From positions 28,062 through 92,061 of the forward strand of contig NZ_JAGGPN010000017.1 of NCBI RefSeq assembly GCF_018613795.1: a stretch of DNA of 64,000 nt. The letters run 5' to 3'. The translations under genes were made by a program, and so were the position numbers. This document shows positions 9,044-17,546 of the stretch, piece by piece. The notes beneath the pieces were generated by a model. The model made no database searches and was not told the origin of the DNA. It worked only from the letters and a program-made list of their open reading frames with translations. This stretch comes from Arthrobacter sp. ISL-65 (lineage in GTDB: Bacteria > Actinomycetota > Actinomycetes > Actinomycetales > Micrococcaceae). Numbering within the stretch: the first letter of the stretch is position 1; every line of letters starts with the position of its first letter.

Positions 9044-10035
9044 CAGTCTTGTCCGCCGTTTGCCAGCGAGACCGTGGACAGATCCAGGTCAATCTCCGCC
9101 ATGTGGCCCAAATCAATCGAGTAAGAAATGTTGCCGAGCCGGTCAATCATGCCGGACGGAAAGAGGGTTTCCGCCGTAATTCGGGGGAAACCCTCGTCAA
9201 CTAAATACGAATTCTCGGAGAGAGTTGTAAACCTAAATGCTTCGTACGCTGGCGAGTCCGCATCGGAATAATGTGCATCATTTAGCACCGTCAGAAGCTC
9301 AACTTTGGAAATGCCCAGTGCGATCAGTTCGCCGACCTTGTCAGGGACGGATTTACCGTTTGGCGAGCGCTCCATTTGAAGGGCCCGAAGGTAGAGGTCA
9401 CCCAGATCCGGCGAAGCTAACTGACGGCCCCCATGAATAGTGACCACCATATTGTTGTGATTGGTCGTGGCCTTCACCTCAATAGAGCAGTCCTCGAATA
9501 CGAAATCGTGACGGTTCCCCTTTGGCCCTTGCCACGCAGATAAAGCATGGGGTCCGTGAAATTTCACTAATTCGTGTAGAACGGTGAGCTCGGCCATGAT
9601 GCCCGCCAACTGCGCCGGCCCCAAGAGTGCCCCGCGTTCGGCCTCAAACAGATTTCTCCAGCGGTCCAGAGTTGCTGACACTGCCCTTGATGCCCTCTCC
9701 GGGTCCACTTCAATGGCATCCAGAACGTCGTCTGCCAACAGTCCGAATTGGTGGTGTAGTTTCGGGTCGACGCACCGGAGAATTACAAACGGCCGTTGCG
9801 CGCCATCAACAGCAAGCTCAAGTGTCTGCAGTGACAACGACTTACTGTGCCAGTCCAGGGGACCGCCCTTTGGTGTTCCTACTGGAACGAGTACGGTGGG
9901 CCGCCCGCTGGCGTCTACGGCACAAAGTACCTCGCCATCTGCCGCAGATATGCCCGATTTCCGGGAATGGAAGCTTCCAGCAGCAGACACATCCTTGGCT
10001 AGGAAGTCAAAGACCGAAGCCGACGGCTCTCTCAT
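9043..10035 (-). CDS. PD-(D/E)XK nuclease-like protein (DUF4420 type)
   Basis: A 330-residue protein with a restriction-endonuclease fold signature: a conserved Glu in GIMAELTVLHEL (about residue 149), then HDFVFEDCSIEVKAT with Asp177, Glu186 and Lys188 forming a D-x8-ExK centre. WQGPKGNRHDF just before it is typical of the DUF4420 / PD-(D/E)XK motif family that accompanies Z1 ATPases. It is presumably the DNA-cutting subunit. Start ATG 10035 overlaps the Z1 stop as ATGA, and its own stop overlaps the MORC start. No other nuclease is visible in the operon. Confidence 0.88.
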   Translation of the reverse strand: MREPSASVFDFLAKDVSAAGSFHSRKSGISAADGEVLCAVDASGRPTVLVPVGTPKGGPLDWHSKSLSLQTLELAVDGAQRPFVILRCVDPKLHHQFGLLADDVLDAIEVDPERASRAVSATLDRWRNLFEAERGALLGPAQLAGIMAELTVLHELVKFHGPHALSAWQGPKGNRHDFVFEDCSIEVKATTNHNNMVVTIHGGRQLASPDLGDLYLRALQMERSPNGKSVPDKVGELIALGISKVELLTVLNDAHYSDADSPAYEAFRFTTLSENSYLVDEGFPRITAETLFPSGMIDRLGNISYSIDLGHMAEIDLDLSTVSLANGGQD

Positions 10036-12722
10036 GCTTTCACCAGCTCATCTTCGACGGCCTTCGCTTCGTCCAACTTATCTGCCGCGTCCAATTCCTC
10101 TTCAAGTGCTTCAAGATATTCGGCATCTACCTTGGCAGCGACGTAATCAACCGCTGATCGAGGATTGCGTGAGTCGGGGAACATGAAGCAGAGCCCAACC
10201 ACGTCGGCCGCCGCGAACAGTGGAACTCGGCGGTTCTCAGCGGGCTCCAAAGCGGATTTGTCTAGGCCGGGATCAGATTCCTTAGCGATGGGGTAGATGC
10301 ACAGCAGACCTGTTCGATCCGTCGTCTGCCGCAGTTGGCGGAATTGCAGCAATTGGCGGTCCGTAAGCTTGTCTGTGGCCTTTAGGTTCAGCGATTTCCG
10401 GATGAAGTCCAACCCAACATCGAGATCGGCAACGCGGTCGGACGTCGAAGCAACCGCCTTCAGATTGGCCGTTCCATCGTCGCTTGGGATGTACATCTTC
10501 TTACGGCGCAGGAGTCGGACTTTCCCGGCGAGCCCAAGATCCAGCTCTTCCTCACCGGTGAAGGGTTCCATGAGTACAACGTCCCAGCGTTTCAAGTCAC
10601 CCTCGGTGCGTTCCTTTTCTATATAACGTCGGATCGCATCCTTGTCGATGGATTTCGCCGCGTCGTGGACCCTATAGCTATCCAGGTAGTCCAGAATCTC
10701 GTCGGCCGAGACATCTCGAAATCCGCGTCGAGACGCTTCAAGTTCATTCTCGTCGTGGCCTTTGCCAATCAGCCGCGTAAATAGCTGTTTTGTTGCCGCG
10801 ATATTGCTCTCCAGCCAATCGCTGTCGTCTTCGTTGAACATAATTGTCTGCACACGACGCCCCGAATAACTGACTTGCGCTTTGACTGCGGAACGCATTT
10901 TTGCGGCGGATGTCACTGACATTTGGGGATGGGTTCGAATCTTGACGGGGAGTTCTGCTGGAGTCTTACCCTCCGCTTCGTAGACTTGGATCTCTTCGCG
11001 AATTTCGGCTTCAACGATGGACAGCATGAGGAACCAGCTCTTCAGCTCCGAACTCATCCAGATGCGGATCAGATCTTCGTAGCCCACTCGGTACCCAAAC
11101 CAGCGTCCCATCTGAAGCAAGGTGTCGTAAGCCGATGAGGCACGTACGAAGTAGCTAGAGGTGAGACCTTCGAGCGTCAATCCGCGGGACAGCGTGTTGC
11201 CACCGATGACGATGGCCGTCTGAGGATGCTCCTTGTCGTATTTCAATCGGTCGTTTGATTCATAGTTGTCCACAATGACTTTAGTTGCGCGCGCTGTCTC
11301 AATCAGGTGTGGCATTAGGTCGTCAAATGCACACGGCTGATTTCCAAATGAGTCGGCAGTCACGCGAGCCGATTCGGACTCCCATAGACCTCGGAATACA
11401 TCGAAGGCCGTACTGGCCTCATTGACCAGCTCCGCCCTAAGCCCATCCAGGTGATCGACGACGGCTTCCGCAGTCTTCTCATGGGCGCCTGCCAGCATGG
11501 AGGTGTGGATAAGCATCGAGGAATGGGCCACTTTGCCGGCACGAAGGCGCCGGGCCGCCGTGCCCAAGAGGAACCACCGGATTGCGGCGTCCATTGCTTC
11601 GGGCACTTCGGGAGACCACTGCTCCAGAAGTGTCTTGTTCCGAGGGGGACGAACGGCGTCGACCTCCAAATCAGAGATCAAACGGACCACATCTAGGCCA
11701 TCATCAACGGAATCCTCCAGGCTCTCACCTTCCAACTGACCAAATATTCGTTCCGCACCAAAATAGTTATCGGGACGAGGCAGGTCCACGATGAAGTCGC
11801 GGGGGTAGAGGTCATGCTCGACGCTGGGATCGATGAGCAGATTAGCGAAGGGCGTTGCCGTGTATGCGATGTATGCGGCTTTTGGGTTGGCTAAGAGGTC
11901 GCGGATTAGGCCATTAATGGTCGACTGACGCTTTGTTCCCACATCAATGGATGCTTGGTCAGCCTCGTCGTCGATAATCAGAATTGGACAATTTTGACGC
12001 GTAGTTGCTGATGCGGTTTTGATCCACTTATCGAGGCGTCGAAGTCTGGCGGGATTCTTCTTCACAACAGCAATCGAACGCATGGAGGCATTGCTGAGAA
12101 TTGCATCCGCCGGAGTCGTCATGCTGAAGTCCATGTCGACTGAAGTCAAAGGGTTCCAGATTGAATCGCAGGGTTTGATCAAATAGTCATTGATTCTATC
12201 CTGCGTCTGCGTGCGCAGATTTTCAGTTGTTCCGGTGAGAACAATGATGAGCCTGTACCCGACGTCGGCCGCTTTCGCCACAACGGACATAAAGTTCGTA
12301 GTCTTGCCACTCTGAACGTAGCCAAGCACGAGGCCCCTAGTGTTGATCGCCTCCTTGCCAGGAGGACTCCCGAGGCCGATCACCTTAGAGGACGCCGCGT
12401 CGACGTTTTCAACTGCAGACTCAGGCAGTTCCTGAAGCAATCTTGATTTGAGCGTTGGCCAGACCACATCGTCTTGGCGAGGGCCGGAATACCAGAATCC
12501 TACTTTCCGGTGCCTGTCAGCCAAGTATCCCGGGTCCGGGATCTCCTTGATTAAGTTGAGCCGCTTCTCGTAAAGGACTCGCGCTGCATGAACTAGACCG
12601 TCCGGCGCATACGACAAGGCCGTTTGTGCCCCCTGCAGTGTCATCCCGCCTGCGACCAAAGCTGCAAGCGTGTCGGCCATCGACTCGACCTCACTGGCGG
12701 AGTGCTCCGGTGTCCCCATCAT
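10032..12722 (-). CDS. Z1-domain SF2 ATPase/helicase-like protein
   Basis: A large (about 896-residue) Z1-domain protein. It has Walker A GYVQSGKTTNFM (about residues 134-145), a DEAD-type Walker B ILIIDDEADQASID, motif III YIAYTATPFANLL and a C-terminal ATPase half with GGNTLSRGLTLEG and the arginine-finger motif LLQMGRWFGYR. These make it a superfamily 2 ATPase probably used for DNA translocation or remodelling. It is the first gene of the operon. The start is uncertain: the frame opens at TTG 12737, ATG 12722 follows GGGGAA closely, and ATG 12680 has a GAGG site 8 nt upstream. Confidence 0.9.
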   Translation of the reverse strand: MMGTPEHSASEVESMADTLAALVAGGMTLQGAQTALSYAPDGLVHAARVLYEKRLNLIKEIPDPGYLADRHRKVGFWYSGPRQDDVVWPTLKSRLLQELPESAVENVDAASSKVIGLGSPPGKEAINTRGLVLGYVQSGKTTNFMSVVAKAADVGYRLIIVLTGTTENLRTQTQDRINDYLIKPCDSIWNPLTSVDMDFSMTTPADAILSNASMRSIAVVKKNPARLRRLDKWIKTASATTRQNCPILIIDDEADQASIDVGTKRQSTINGLIRDLLANPKAAYIAYTATPFANLLIDPSVEHDLYPRDFIVDLPRPDNYFGAERIFGQLEGESLEDSVDDGLDVVRLISDLEVDAVRPPRNKTLLEQWSPEVPEAMDAAIRWFLLGTAARRLRAGKVAHSSMLIHTSMLAGAHEKTAEAVVDHLDGLRAELVNEASTAFDVFRGLWESESARVTADSFGNQPCAFDDLMPHLIETARATKVIVDNYESNDRLKYDKEHPQTAIVIGGNTLSRGLTLEGLTSSYFVRASSAYDTLLQMGRWFGYRVGYEDLIRIWMSSELKSWFLMLSIVEAEIREEIQVYEAEGKTPAELPVKIRTHPQMSVTSAAKMRSAVKAQVSYSGRRVQTIMFNEDDSDWLESNIAATKQLFTRLIGKGHDENELEASRRGFRDVSADEILDYLDSYRVHDAAKSIDKDAIRRYIEKERTEGDLKRWDVVLMEPFTGEEELDLGLAGKVRLLRRKKMYIPSDDGTANLKAVASTSDRVADLDVGLDFIRKSLNLKATDKLTDRQLLQFRQLRQTTDRTGLLCIYPIAKESDPGLDKSALEPAENRRVPLFAAADVVGLCFMFPDSRNPRSAVDYVAAKVDAEYLEALEEELDAADKLDEAKAVEDELVKA

Positions 12723-13219
12723 TTCCCCATATCTCAAATGTGACTTATCGAACCTTGTCAGATGTTAGCTCCCCTGACTGACGGAATCACAATGCCAAGT
12801 TCGAACTTCGGTCCTCAGGCCCGCGGTTGCGTAGGCCATCGAGTCATTAACCTAGTGGGGGCATCGACGGCGTAGGAGGAACAACTTCGAACTAGAGCTC
12901 GGAGAGATGCCGCCTCTACTATGTCCACGCCAAGCTCACTCGTGGCAGCCGAATTCGCTCGACCCAATCTGCTAAACAGAGTGGATGATCCAACCACATG
13001 TATTCGTAGCGCTAGCCGACATTCTGAATCTCCAATGTGTTCTTCGGCTGCGGCCTGGATCTGAGTGCTGTTGCAGTGGGAACCTTCCCTTGATTCCGTC
13101 CCGAGCGTATCTTTGGGGCCTGTGACCATCCTTCTGGGATGGCCCCGGTATTCCGGATCTTTTTCTTCAGGAAGACGAGAGGCCATCATGGGAATCAGGG
13201 AGATCACCAAGGCGGGGGC
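12723..13219. other. Gene-free stretch upstream of the defence operon
   Basis: About 500 nt without a convincing gene. A minus-strand frame at 12815-13210 codes for a Ser/Arg-rich protein with no recognisable pattern, and I treat it as chance. The part next to 12740-12770 is AT-rich (around TGTGACTTATCGAACC) and probably holds the promoter of the Z1 operon. The other end carries the leader of the lipoprotein gene, with a GGCGGGGG ribosome-binding site just before 13220. Confidence 0.5.
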
Positions 13220-14641
13220 GTGAATACGACCTCACAACCGTCATCTCGTCAGGGCCGGTCGCGAACCATCGCGGTAATACTCGCCGGCGTTCTGCTTGGA
13301 ACGCTCGGGGCTTGCAGCTCTTCTAACGAGCCTTCTAACGAGTCTTCTAACGAGCCAGACGCCGCGAACGTATGGCCCCTTACGGGTCCGGGAGCTGCGG
13401 TCGGTGGTGTGGCCCTTTCAGTCGAAGGCGAAGCCCGGTGGACGGGCGAGGGCTTGCAGGTGAACGGCGCCGATTACGCCAGCACCTCGGCGCCTGGCCC
13501 CATCGCCACCAACTCGAGCTTCACGGTGAGCGCATGGGTACGCCCGGCGGGGCAGCCCGGGGGGTACGTCACGGTCCTTAGTCAGGCGGGGGACGTCGCC
13601 GGCGCATTTTTCCTGGGCATCGCCGAAGGGTTTTGGTCGTTCTCGGTCAAACCTGAGGATGGCAACGGGGACGGCTTCGTGACCAACCGCGACCGTGCGA
13701 CACGGGTCGCGGTGAAGCCGGACGCCTGGGTACATCTCGCCGGAGTCTATGATTCCGCTGGCGGGCGGGCCCGATTCTTCCTCAACGGCTACCCGGTCAG
13801 CGAGCAAGGCGTCGCCACCGACCCCTTGTACGAAGCGAAAGGCCCGCTGCTGTTCGGTCGCGGCCAGGCGCGGACACAACCGGCTGACTTCTTCGAAGGC
13901 ACCCTTGCCGACGTGCGAACCTGGGCGCGGGTCCTTAATACTGATGAGGTGAGCGCCGCTGCGCGCGTCGCGGCACCGGACGGTGCCACACTAGATCGGC
14001 CAGAGCAGTCGGCGCCGTTTGTCTGCCAGAATCCGCATGGCGGTATCTGTCTCGGTTCCCTTGATGCGGGTACCTACTCGACCACGTCCTTTGAACCGAA
14101 ATTCTCGTACACGGTCCCCGCAGGCTGGGCCAACGGCGAGGATCTGCCCGGGAATGTACTGCTAAGCCGGAACAACGATCCAGAAGAGGGCACCTGGGGT
14201 GGCAGCTACATCGGCGTCTATCAGAATGTACGCGCGCCCGCGCTCTGCGGCGAAGAAGCGCAGCCCGGGGTCGGTACGAGCGCCGCCGAACTCGCCGCGT
14301 GGTACCGCACGGTGCCGGGTCTAGAGATCGTGCGGGCCGCTCCCGTGACGGTGGGCGGCTTGTCCGGTGTCGCGCTTGACCTCCGGGTGAGTGACGGGTG
14401 GAGGAGCCCATGCCCGCTCGACGGCGTCATCCACGCGGTTCCGGTCATCATCGGCGGCGGAGTTTCTGCCTTGCATCACGTGATCGGCGCCCCCGTGGAA
14501 ATGCGCCTCTTCCTGCTCGACTGGAAGGAAGGAAACGTCGCGATCGAGGTGACCGCCGTGCTCGAGCAGCACAGCCTCACGGACTATCTCGGGGGAGCCG
14601 GAGCTGGCGCAGTCGTTGACTCCTTCGAGTTCGGGTTGTGA
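13220..14641 (+). CDS. Secreted lipoprotein with LamG/concanavalin-like domain
   Basis: About 473 residues. The start GTG 13220 gives an N-terminus with Arg-rich n-region, hydrophobic core and lipobox LGAC, so it is an exported lipoprotein anchored outside the membrane. Three tandem SNEP/SNES repeats follow the Cys as a linker. Residues about 55-250 show a LamG/concanavalin-like jelly-roll pattern (SFTVSAWVRPAG, WVHLAGVYD, ARFFLNG, LFGRG, GTLADVRTWARVL), which typically binds glycans. The last 190 residues form a second domain beginning FVCQNPHGGICLG that I cannot name. An in-frame extension upstream to 13139 lacks signal-peptide logic. It stands alone between the defence island and a gene remnant. 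Confidence 0.82.
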   Translation: MNTTSQPSSRQGRSRTIAVILAGVLLGTLGACSSSNEPSNESSNEPDAANVWPLTGPGAAVGGVALSVEGEARWTGEGLQVNGADYASTSAPGPIATNSSFTVSAWVRPAGQPGGYVTVLSQAGDVAGAFFLGIAEGFWSFSVKPEDGNGDGFVTNRDRATRVAVKPDAWVHLAGVYDSAGGRARFFLNGYPVSEQGVATDPLYEAKGPLLFGRGQARTQPADFFEGTLADVRTWARVLNTDEVSAAARVAAPDGATLDRPEQSAPFVCQNPHGGICLGSLDAGTYSTTSFEPKFSYTVPAGWANGEDLPGNVLLSRNNDPEEGTWGGSYIGVYQNVRAPALCGEEAQPGVGTSAAELAAWYRTVPGLEIVRAAPVTVGGLSGVALDLRVSDGWRSPCPLDGVIHAVPVIIGGGVSALHHVIGAPVEMRLFLLDWKEGNVAIEVTAVLEQHSLTDYLGGAGAGAVVDSFEFGL

Positions 14642-14771
14642 CTGACGGCTGCATCGAAATTCTTATGAGTCAGATTGTGTTGCTGAAGACATAGGCGATG
14701 GCGACCCCGACCTCTTCCGGCTGATGCATCTCCAAGGCTGTACCGCCTGGCCGCAACAGAACGGGCCCGTT

Positions 14772-15083
14772 CTGCCCTGAGGAGCCTCCCGGTTCAGCGC
14801 GCCGCCGGGCGTGAGCACTGGCTTGAACTGCCTGTTGTCACCTCCGACAGCGGCGTGGCACTGGAGGCATCATCGACCTGATGTACCGCGAGGACGATGG
14901 AACGCTGGTAATCGCCAACTTCAAGCCCGACGTCAACGTCCCTCAGGAGACCCTGACCTCCTACTGGCGTCAGTTGTCGACCTACGCGGGGATGGTGGCG
15001 CGTATCACCGGGCAGACGGTGAGCGAGCTGATCCTGATCTTCTGTAGGCCCGGAGAACCCGAGTTCCTGCGGCGACGATCGAG
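14772..15083 (+). pseudogene. Remnant of a UvrD/RecB-like helicase-nuclease C-terminus
   Basis: Two adjacent frames together read RAAGREHWLELPVVTSDSGV (about 14799-14858) and then, after a one-base shift near 14865, GIIDLMYREDDGTLVIANFK followed by QETLTSYWRQLSTYAGMVAR. This is the RecB-type nuclease domain at the C-terminus of UvrD-like helicase-exonucleases, where the family normally has VIADFK/VVDYK with a catalytic Asp. Here that Asp is replaced by Asn. The helicase part and the extreme C-terminus are absent. Truncation, frameshift and active-site loss together make this a dead relic. Confidence 0.72.
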
Positions 15084-15116
15084 GAACGGACGTAATGGCG
15101 CGGGCAGCACTCCGAA

Positions 15117-15584
15117 TTACTGATAAACGTGGAGTGCAGCCCCATAGCCCAGCGGCAGCCCATGGCCGTTCAGCCAGGACACCATTACCTCCGAGGCTCC
15201 AGCCAGACTCAGGTTCTGTGACGGAGCGACTCCTGTATGTGGCTCGTTCCCGGCTTCGTCAGCCAGCGGTCCCAGTCCTATGCGCCAGTTGCTGGTGACT
15301 CCGCTGCTGATCACTGCCACCTCTACGTGATAACCCTTGCCGGTCCTCATGGCTTGGGCGTATCTCCCCAAGTGCTGCTCATCGATGCCCTTGGTTTGCA
15401 CAATGAGCCAGTCGCCGTCATGGCAAACCCCTTGGATGAGGGCAACCAATTGGGACGCCGACTCCACATCGTGCCACCCTGTGTGCCGCTGCTTCACCTG
15501 AGCTTTCCACTCCAATGCTTCCTCAGGCTGAAGCTCCAGCATTAGCTCCAGTGAGGTTTCGGGACGTGCGATCGTATCCAGCAT
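15117..15584 (-). CDS. Hypothetical protein, about 155 residues
   Basis: A soluble acidic protein I do not recognise. I choose ATG 15582-15584, with AAAGG 7 nt upstream, over the in-frame ATG at 15599. The middle reads as alternating strands and helices (ASQLVALIQGVCHDGDWLIV, GYHVEVAVISSGVTSNWRIG). The pattern of a DGDWLIV strand followed by a GRYAQ helix and a final LPLGYGAALHVY resembles small actinobacterial immunity- or TY-Chap-type folds, but that is only an impression. No operon partner: it sits between a helicase relic and an HD-domain gene transcribed the other way. Confidence 0.65.
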   Translation of the reverse strand: MLDTIARPETSLELMLELQPEEALEWKAQVKQRHTGWHDVESASQLVALIQGVCHDGDWLIVQTKGIDEQHLGRYAQAMRTGKGYHVEVAVISSGVTSNWRIGLGPLADEAGNEPHTGVAPSQNLSLAGASEVMVSWLNGHGLPLGYGAALHVYQ

Positions 15585-15735
15585 GTCGGTGCCTTTCATC
15601 TCTAACCGATGCCCTCATTGTCAGAGGCACCACTGACAATTTCTTCCGGCCGTGAGATAGCCCTGAATGTCGGCCCCCATTGATAGCCTGCCGATGTTGA
15701 TGACCAACGCCGATGGCCAGAAAAGGGAGGCTCCA

Positions 15736-16179
15736 GTGGCAAATCAAGATAACAATTCCGAAGTGGCAGCAGCTAAGGCAATCGCTACCATCGCGCACAG
15801 GTTCCAAACGGACAAGATCGGAGTGCCGTACATTGAACATCCCCGCCGGGTGGCGGCCAAGCTGGACGACTCGAAGCACATTGCGGCTGCTTGGCTGCAC
15901 GACGTCATTGAAGACTGCGGCATCACCGCCGACGACCTGAGGGCCGCCGGAATCAGCGGCGCGGTGATTGACGCCGTCGTCCTTCTTACCCGGACCGAGG
16001 ACAGCAAGGGCGACGGATACTACGCAGCCATACTGGAGAACCCCATTGCCCTGGCTGTAAAACTGGCCGACATCGCAGACAATACCGATCCAGAGCGGAC
16101 GGCGCGTCTGGAACCCGAAGTCCGTCGGCGGCTTGCAGGAAAGTACGAGCACGCGAAGAAGCTGCTCGGCCAGGAATAG
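15736..16179 (+). CDS. HD-domain phosphohydrolase, small (p)ppGpp hydrolase-like
   Basis: About 147 residues from GTG 15736, which follows an AGGGAGG ribosome-binding site at 5 nt. It has the metal-binding HD pattern of the RelA/SpoT hydrolase branch: AHRFQTDKIGVPYIEHPRRVA, then AAWLHDVIEDCGIT and a later Asp in VKLADIADNT. This matches stand-alone small alarmone hydrolases (Mesh1-type) that remove the 3'-pyrophosphate from (p)ppGpp. No synthetase domain is present. Other HD nucleotidase roles remain possible. Confidence 0.82.
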   Translation: MANQDNNSEVAAAKAIATIAHRFQTDKIGVPYIEHPRRVAAKLDDSKHIAAAWLHDVIEDCGITADDLRAAGISGAVIDAVVLLTRTEDSKGDGYYAAILENPIALAVKLADIADNTDPERTARLEPEVRRRLAGKYEHAKKLLGQE

Positions 16180-16273
16180 CTTGGCCGACGTTGTTGCTTG
16201 CTAGCGTGCCCGTTCGGCGTCTGACCCAGTCCCAGCGGGACGTACCCGCCGTCAGCGTCGGTAGGGTTGGCGC

Positions 16274-16675
16274 ATGGCAACATTTGGGGGAAATCGTTGG
16301 TCTCGGGCTATCGCGCTTTTGCTGGTTTTGGCCAGCTCCGGAATCGCACTGAGTGCATGTGAGTACCAGGACGCCAGCCCTGCTCCGGCTGACCCGTCAG
16401 CTGTAGTCTCCCCGTCAGCTCCCCCACCCGTGCCAAAGGCCAGCCCGCCTCCCAGCCGTAGTCTCCCCGCCGGCGCGCCCTCCCGGGCCAAAGGACGACC
16501 CCACTCTTGCCCGAGTCCGAGTAAGAAACCAAGCGCAGCTGGAAAGGCGCATGGGGCTCCCGCCTGACGGTCTTGTCTTGGGCGGATCAGGCGGACTGGG
16601 CGATAGCGGACTCGGGGCGTCGGCGACTGAAATACCGAAGGGAAGCTACACAATCACCGCTGAATGCGTGGGAAT
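16274..16675 (+). pseudogene. Broken lipoprotein gene fused to an MFS remnant
   Basis: The frame from ATG 16274 gives a lipoprotein signal (hydrophobic core, lipobox LSAC at about residue 29) and a Pro/Ala/Ser-rich linker, ending in a stop at 16565-16567. A different frame then continues with LGDSGLGASATEIPKGSYTI and TAECVG, which looks like the C-terminal beta domain of small actinobacterial lipoproteins. A frameshift within the linker is therefore likely. The homology stops abruptly at about 16675, where the sequence becomes the second half of an MFS carrier. Confidence 0.5.
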
Positions 16676-17374
16676 GCTCAAAGCATCACCGGCCTGGCCG
16701 TCTGGCTGCTGCCGCAGGTCCGCCGGATCCCCGACGCCGTCCGACCCTCGATGCGCAAAGCTATCGCCCAGCCCGGCGTGAAATCCGTGGCCATCGCCTG
16801 GCCGCTGCTGGTCCTGGCCCACTTCGCGCTCTTCACCTACATCGCGCCGTTCATCCGCGAAGCCGGCCTGCCCGACTACGCCACCAGCCTCTCCCTCACC
16901 GTCCTCGGCGCGTCCGGCCTGATCGGCATCTGGATCGCGGGCATCACCGTGGATTCGCGGCCACGCCGTTCGCTCATCATCACGACGGCGGCCATCGCCA
17001 TCGCGATGCTCCTCCTCCCCCTCGGCAGCGGAACCATTCCCGGTGCCATGGTCCTCATGACCGTGTGGGGCGCAGGCCTCGGCGCAATCGGCATTTACAA
17101 CCAGGCCGCCATCCTCCGCGCCGGGCGCGAGGACCGGGACGCGGCCAACGGCCTCACCGTCCTGACCATCCAGCTCGGCATCACCATCGGAGCACTCTAC
17201 GGCTCCGCTGCCCTGGTCCTGGCCGGCCCGCTCATGGTGCCTGTCGCCGCGGCGGTGCCGGTCGTCGTCGCCCTTGTCATTACACTGGGGGGCCGGAGGC
17301 ACGCCTACCCTCCGGGCCGCAAGGAGCGCGGTTGGTCCGAGCCCGCGGTCATGGAGCCGGTAGTCCGGCACTGA
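16676..17374 (+). pseudogene. C-terminal half of an MFS transporter (5'-truncated)
   Basis: About 230 codons from TGLAVWLLPQVRRIPDAVRP to the stop at 17374 correspond to the second six transmembrane helices of a DHA1-type sugar/drug MFS protein, including the mid-loop and GIWIAGITVDSRPRRSLIIT. The first half of the gene is absent; upstream sequence belongs to a lipoprotein relic. An in-frame ATG at 16664 gives an open frame, but the product would be half a carrier and probably not functional. The junction near 16676 is the mark of a deletion. Confidence 0.72.
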
Positions 17375-17406
17375 GCAGGGGGGCCGGCGTGCCGGCACCC
17401 CTGTGT

Positions 17407-17546
17407 TCAGATCTGTGCTTTACCGGCTCGCATTCCGGGCATCAGCCCGAGCTGCTCCATCATTGTGGCGACATCCGGATGGGCACGGAAGGAGACGATC
17501 TTTCCGTCCCTGACGGAAGCGAAGTACGCTCCGGCCGCAGTCACCG
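17407..17546 (-). pseudogene. C-terminal remnant of an NTF2/SnoaL-like protein
   Basis: Immediately downstream of the VOC gene, minus-strand codons read VTVTAAGAYFASVRDGKIVS then FRAHPDVATMMEQLGLMPG and a stop at 17407. This is the standard C-terminus of NTF2-like / SnoaL nuclear-transport-factor-fold proteins (xxRVRDGKIxEFRxYxDxxxMxxQLG). The first 80-100 residues are missing and are replaced by the VOC gene. A complete gene of the same broad fold is present at 37542-37958. Confidence 0.6.

Noticed and set aside
12815..13210. 131-codon minus-strand frame upstream of the Z1 operon
   Set aside because: No family resemblance, no good ribosome-binding site, and it overlaps the leader of the lipoprotein gene.
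13330..13360. Triplicate TCTAACGAG repeat considered as a mobile or regulatory repeat
   Set aside because: It is in frame and encodes a short SNEP/SNES linker after the lipobox; simple codon-level repeat expansion explains it.
14757..14774. 18-bp palindrome CAGAACGGGCCCGTTCTG as an operator
   Set aside because: It lies at the edge of the helicase-nuclease relic with no gene start nearby; a chance GC palindrome is as likely.
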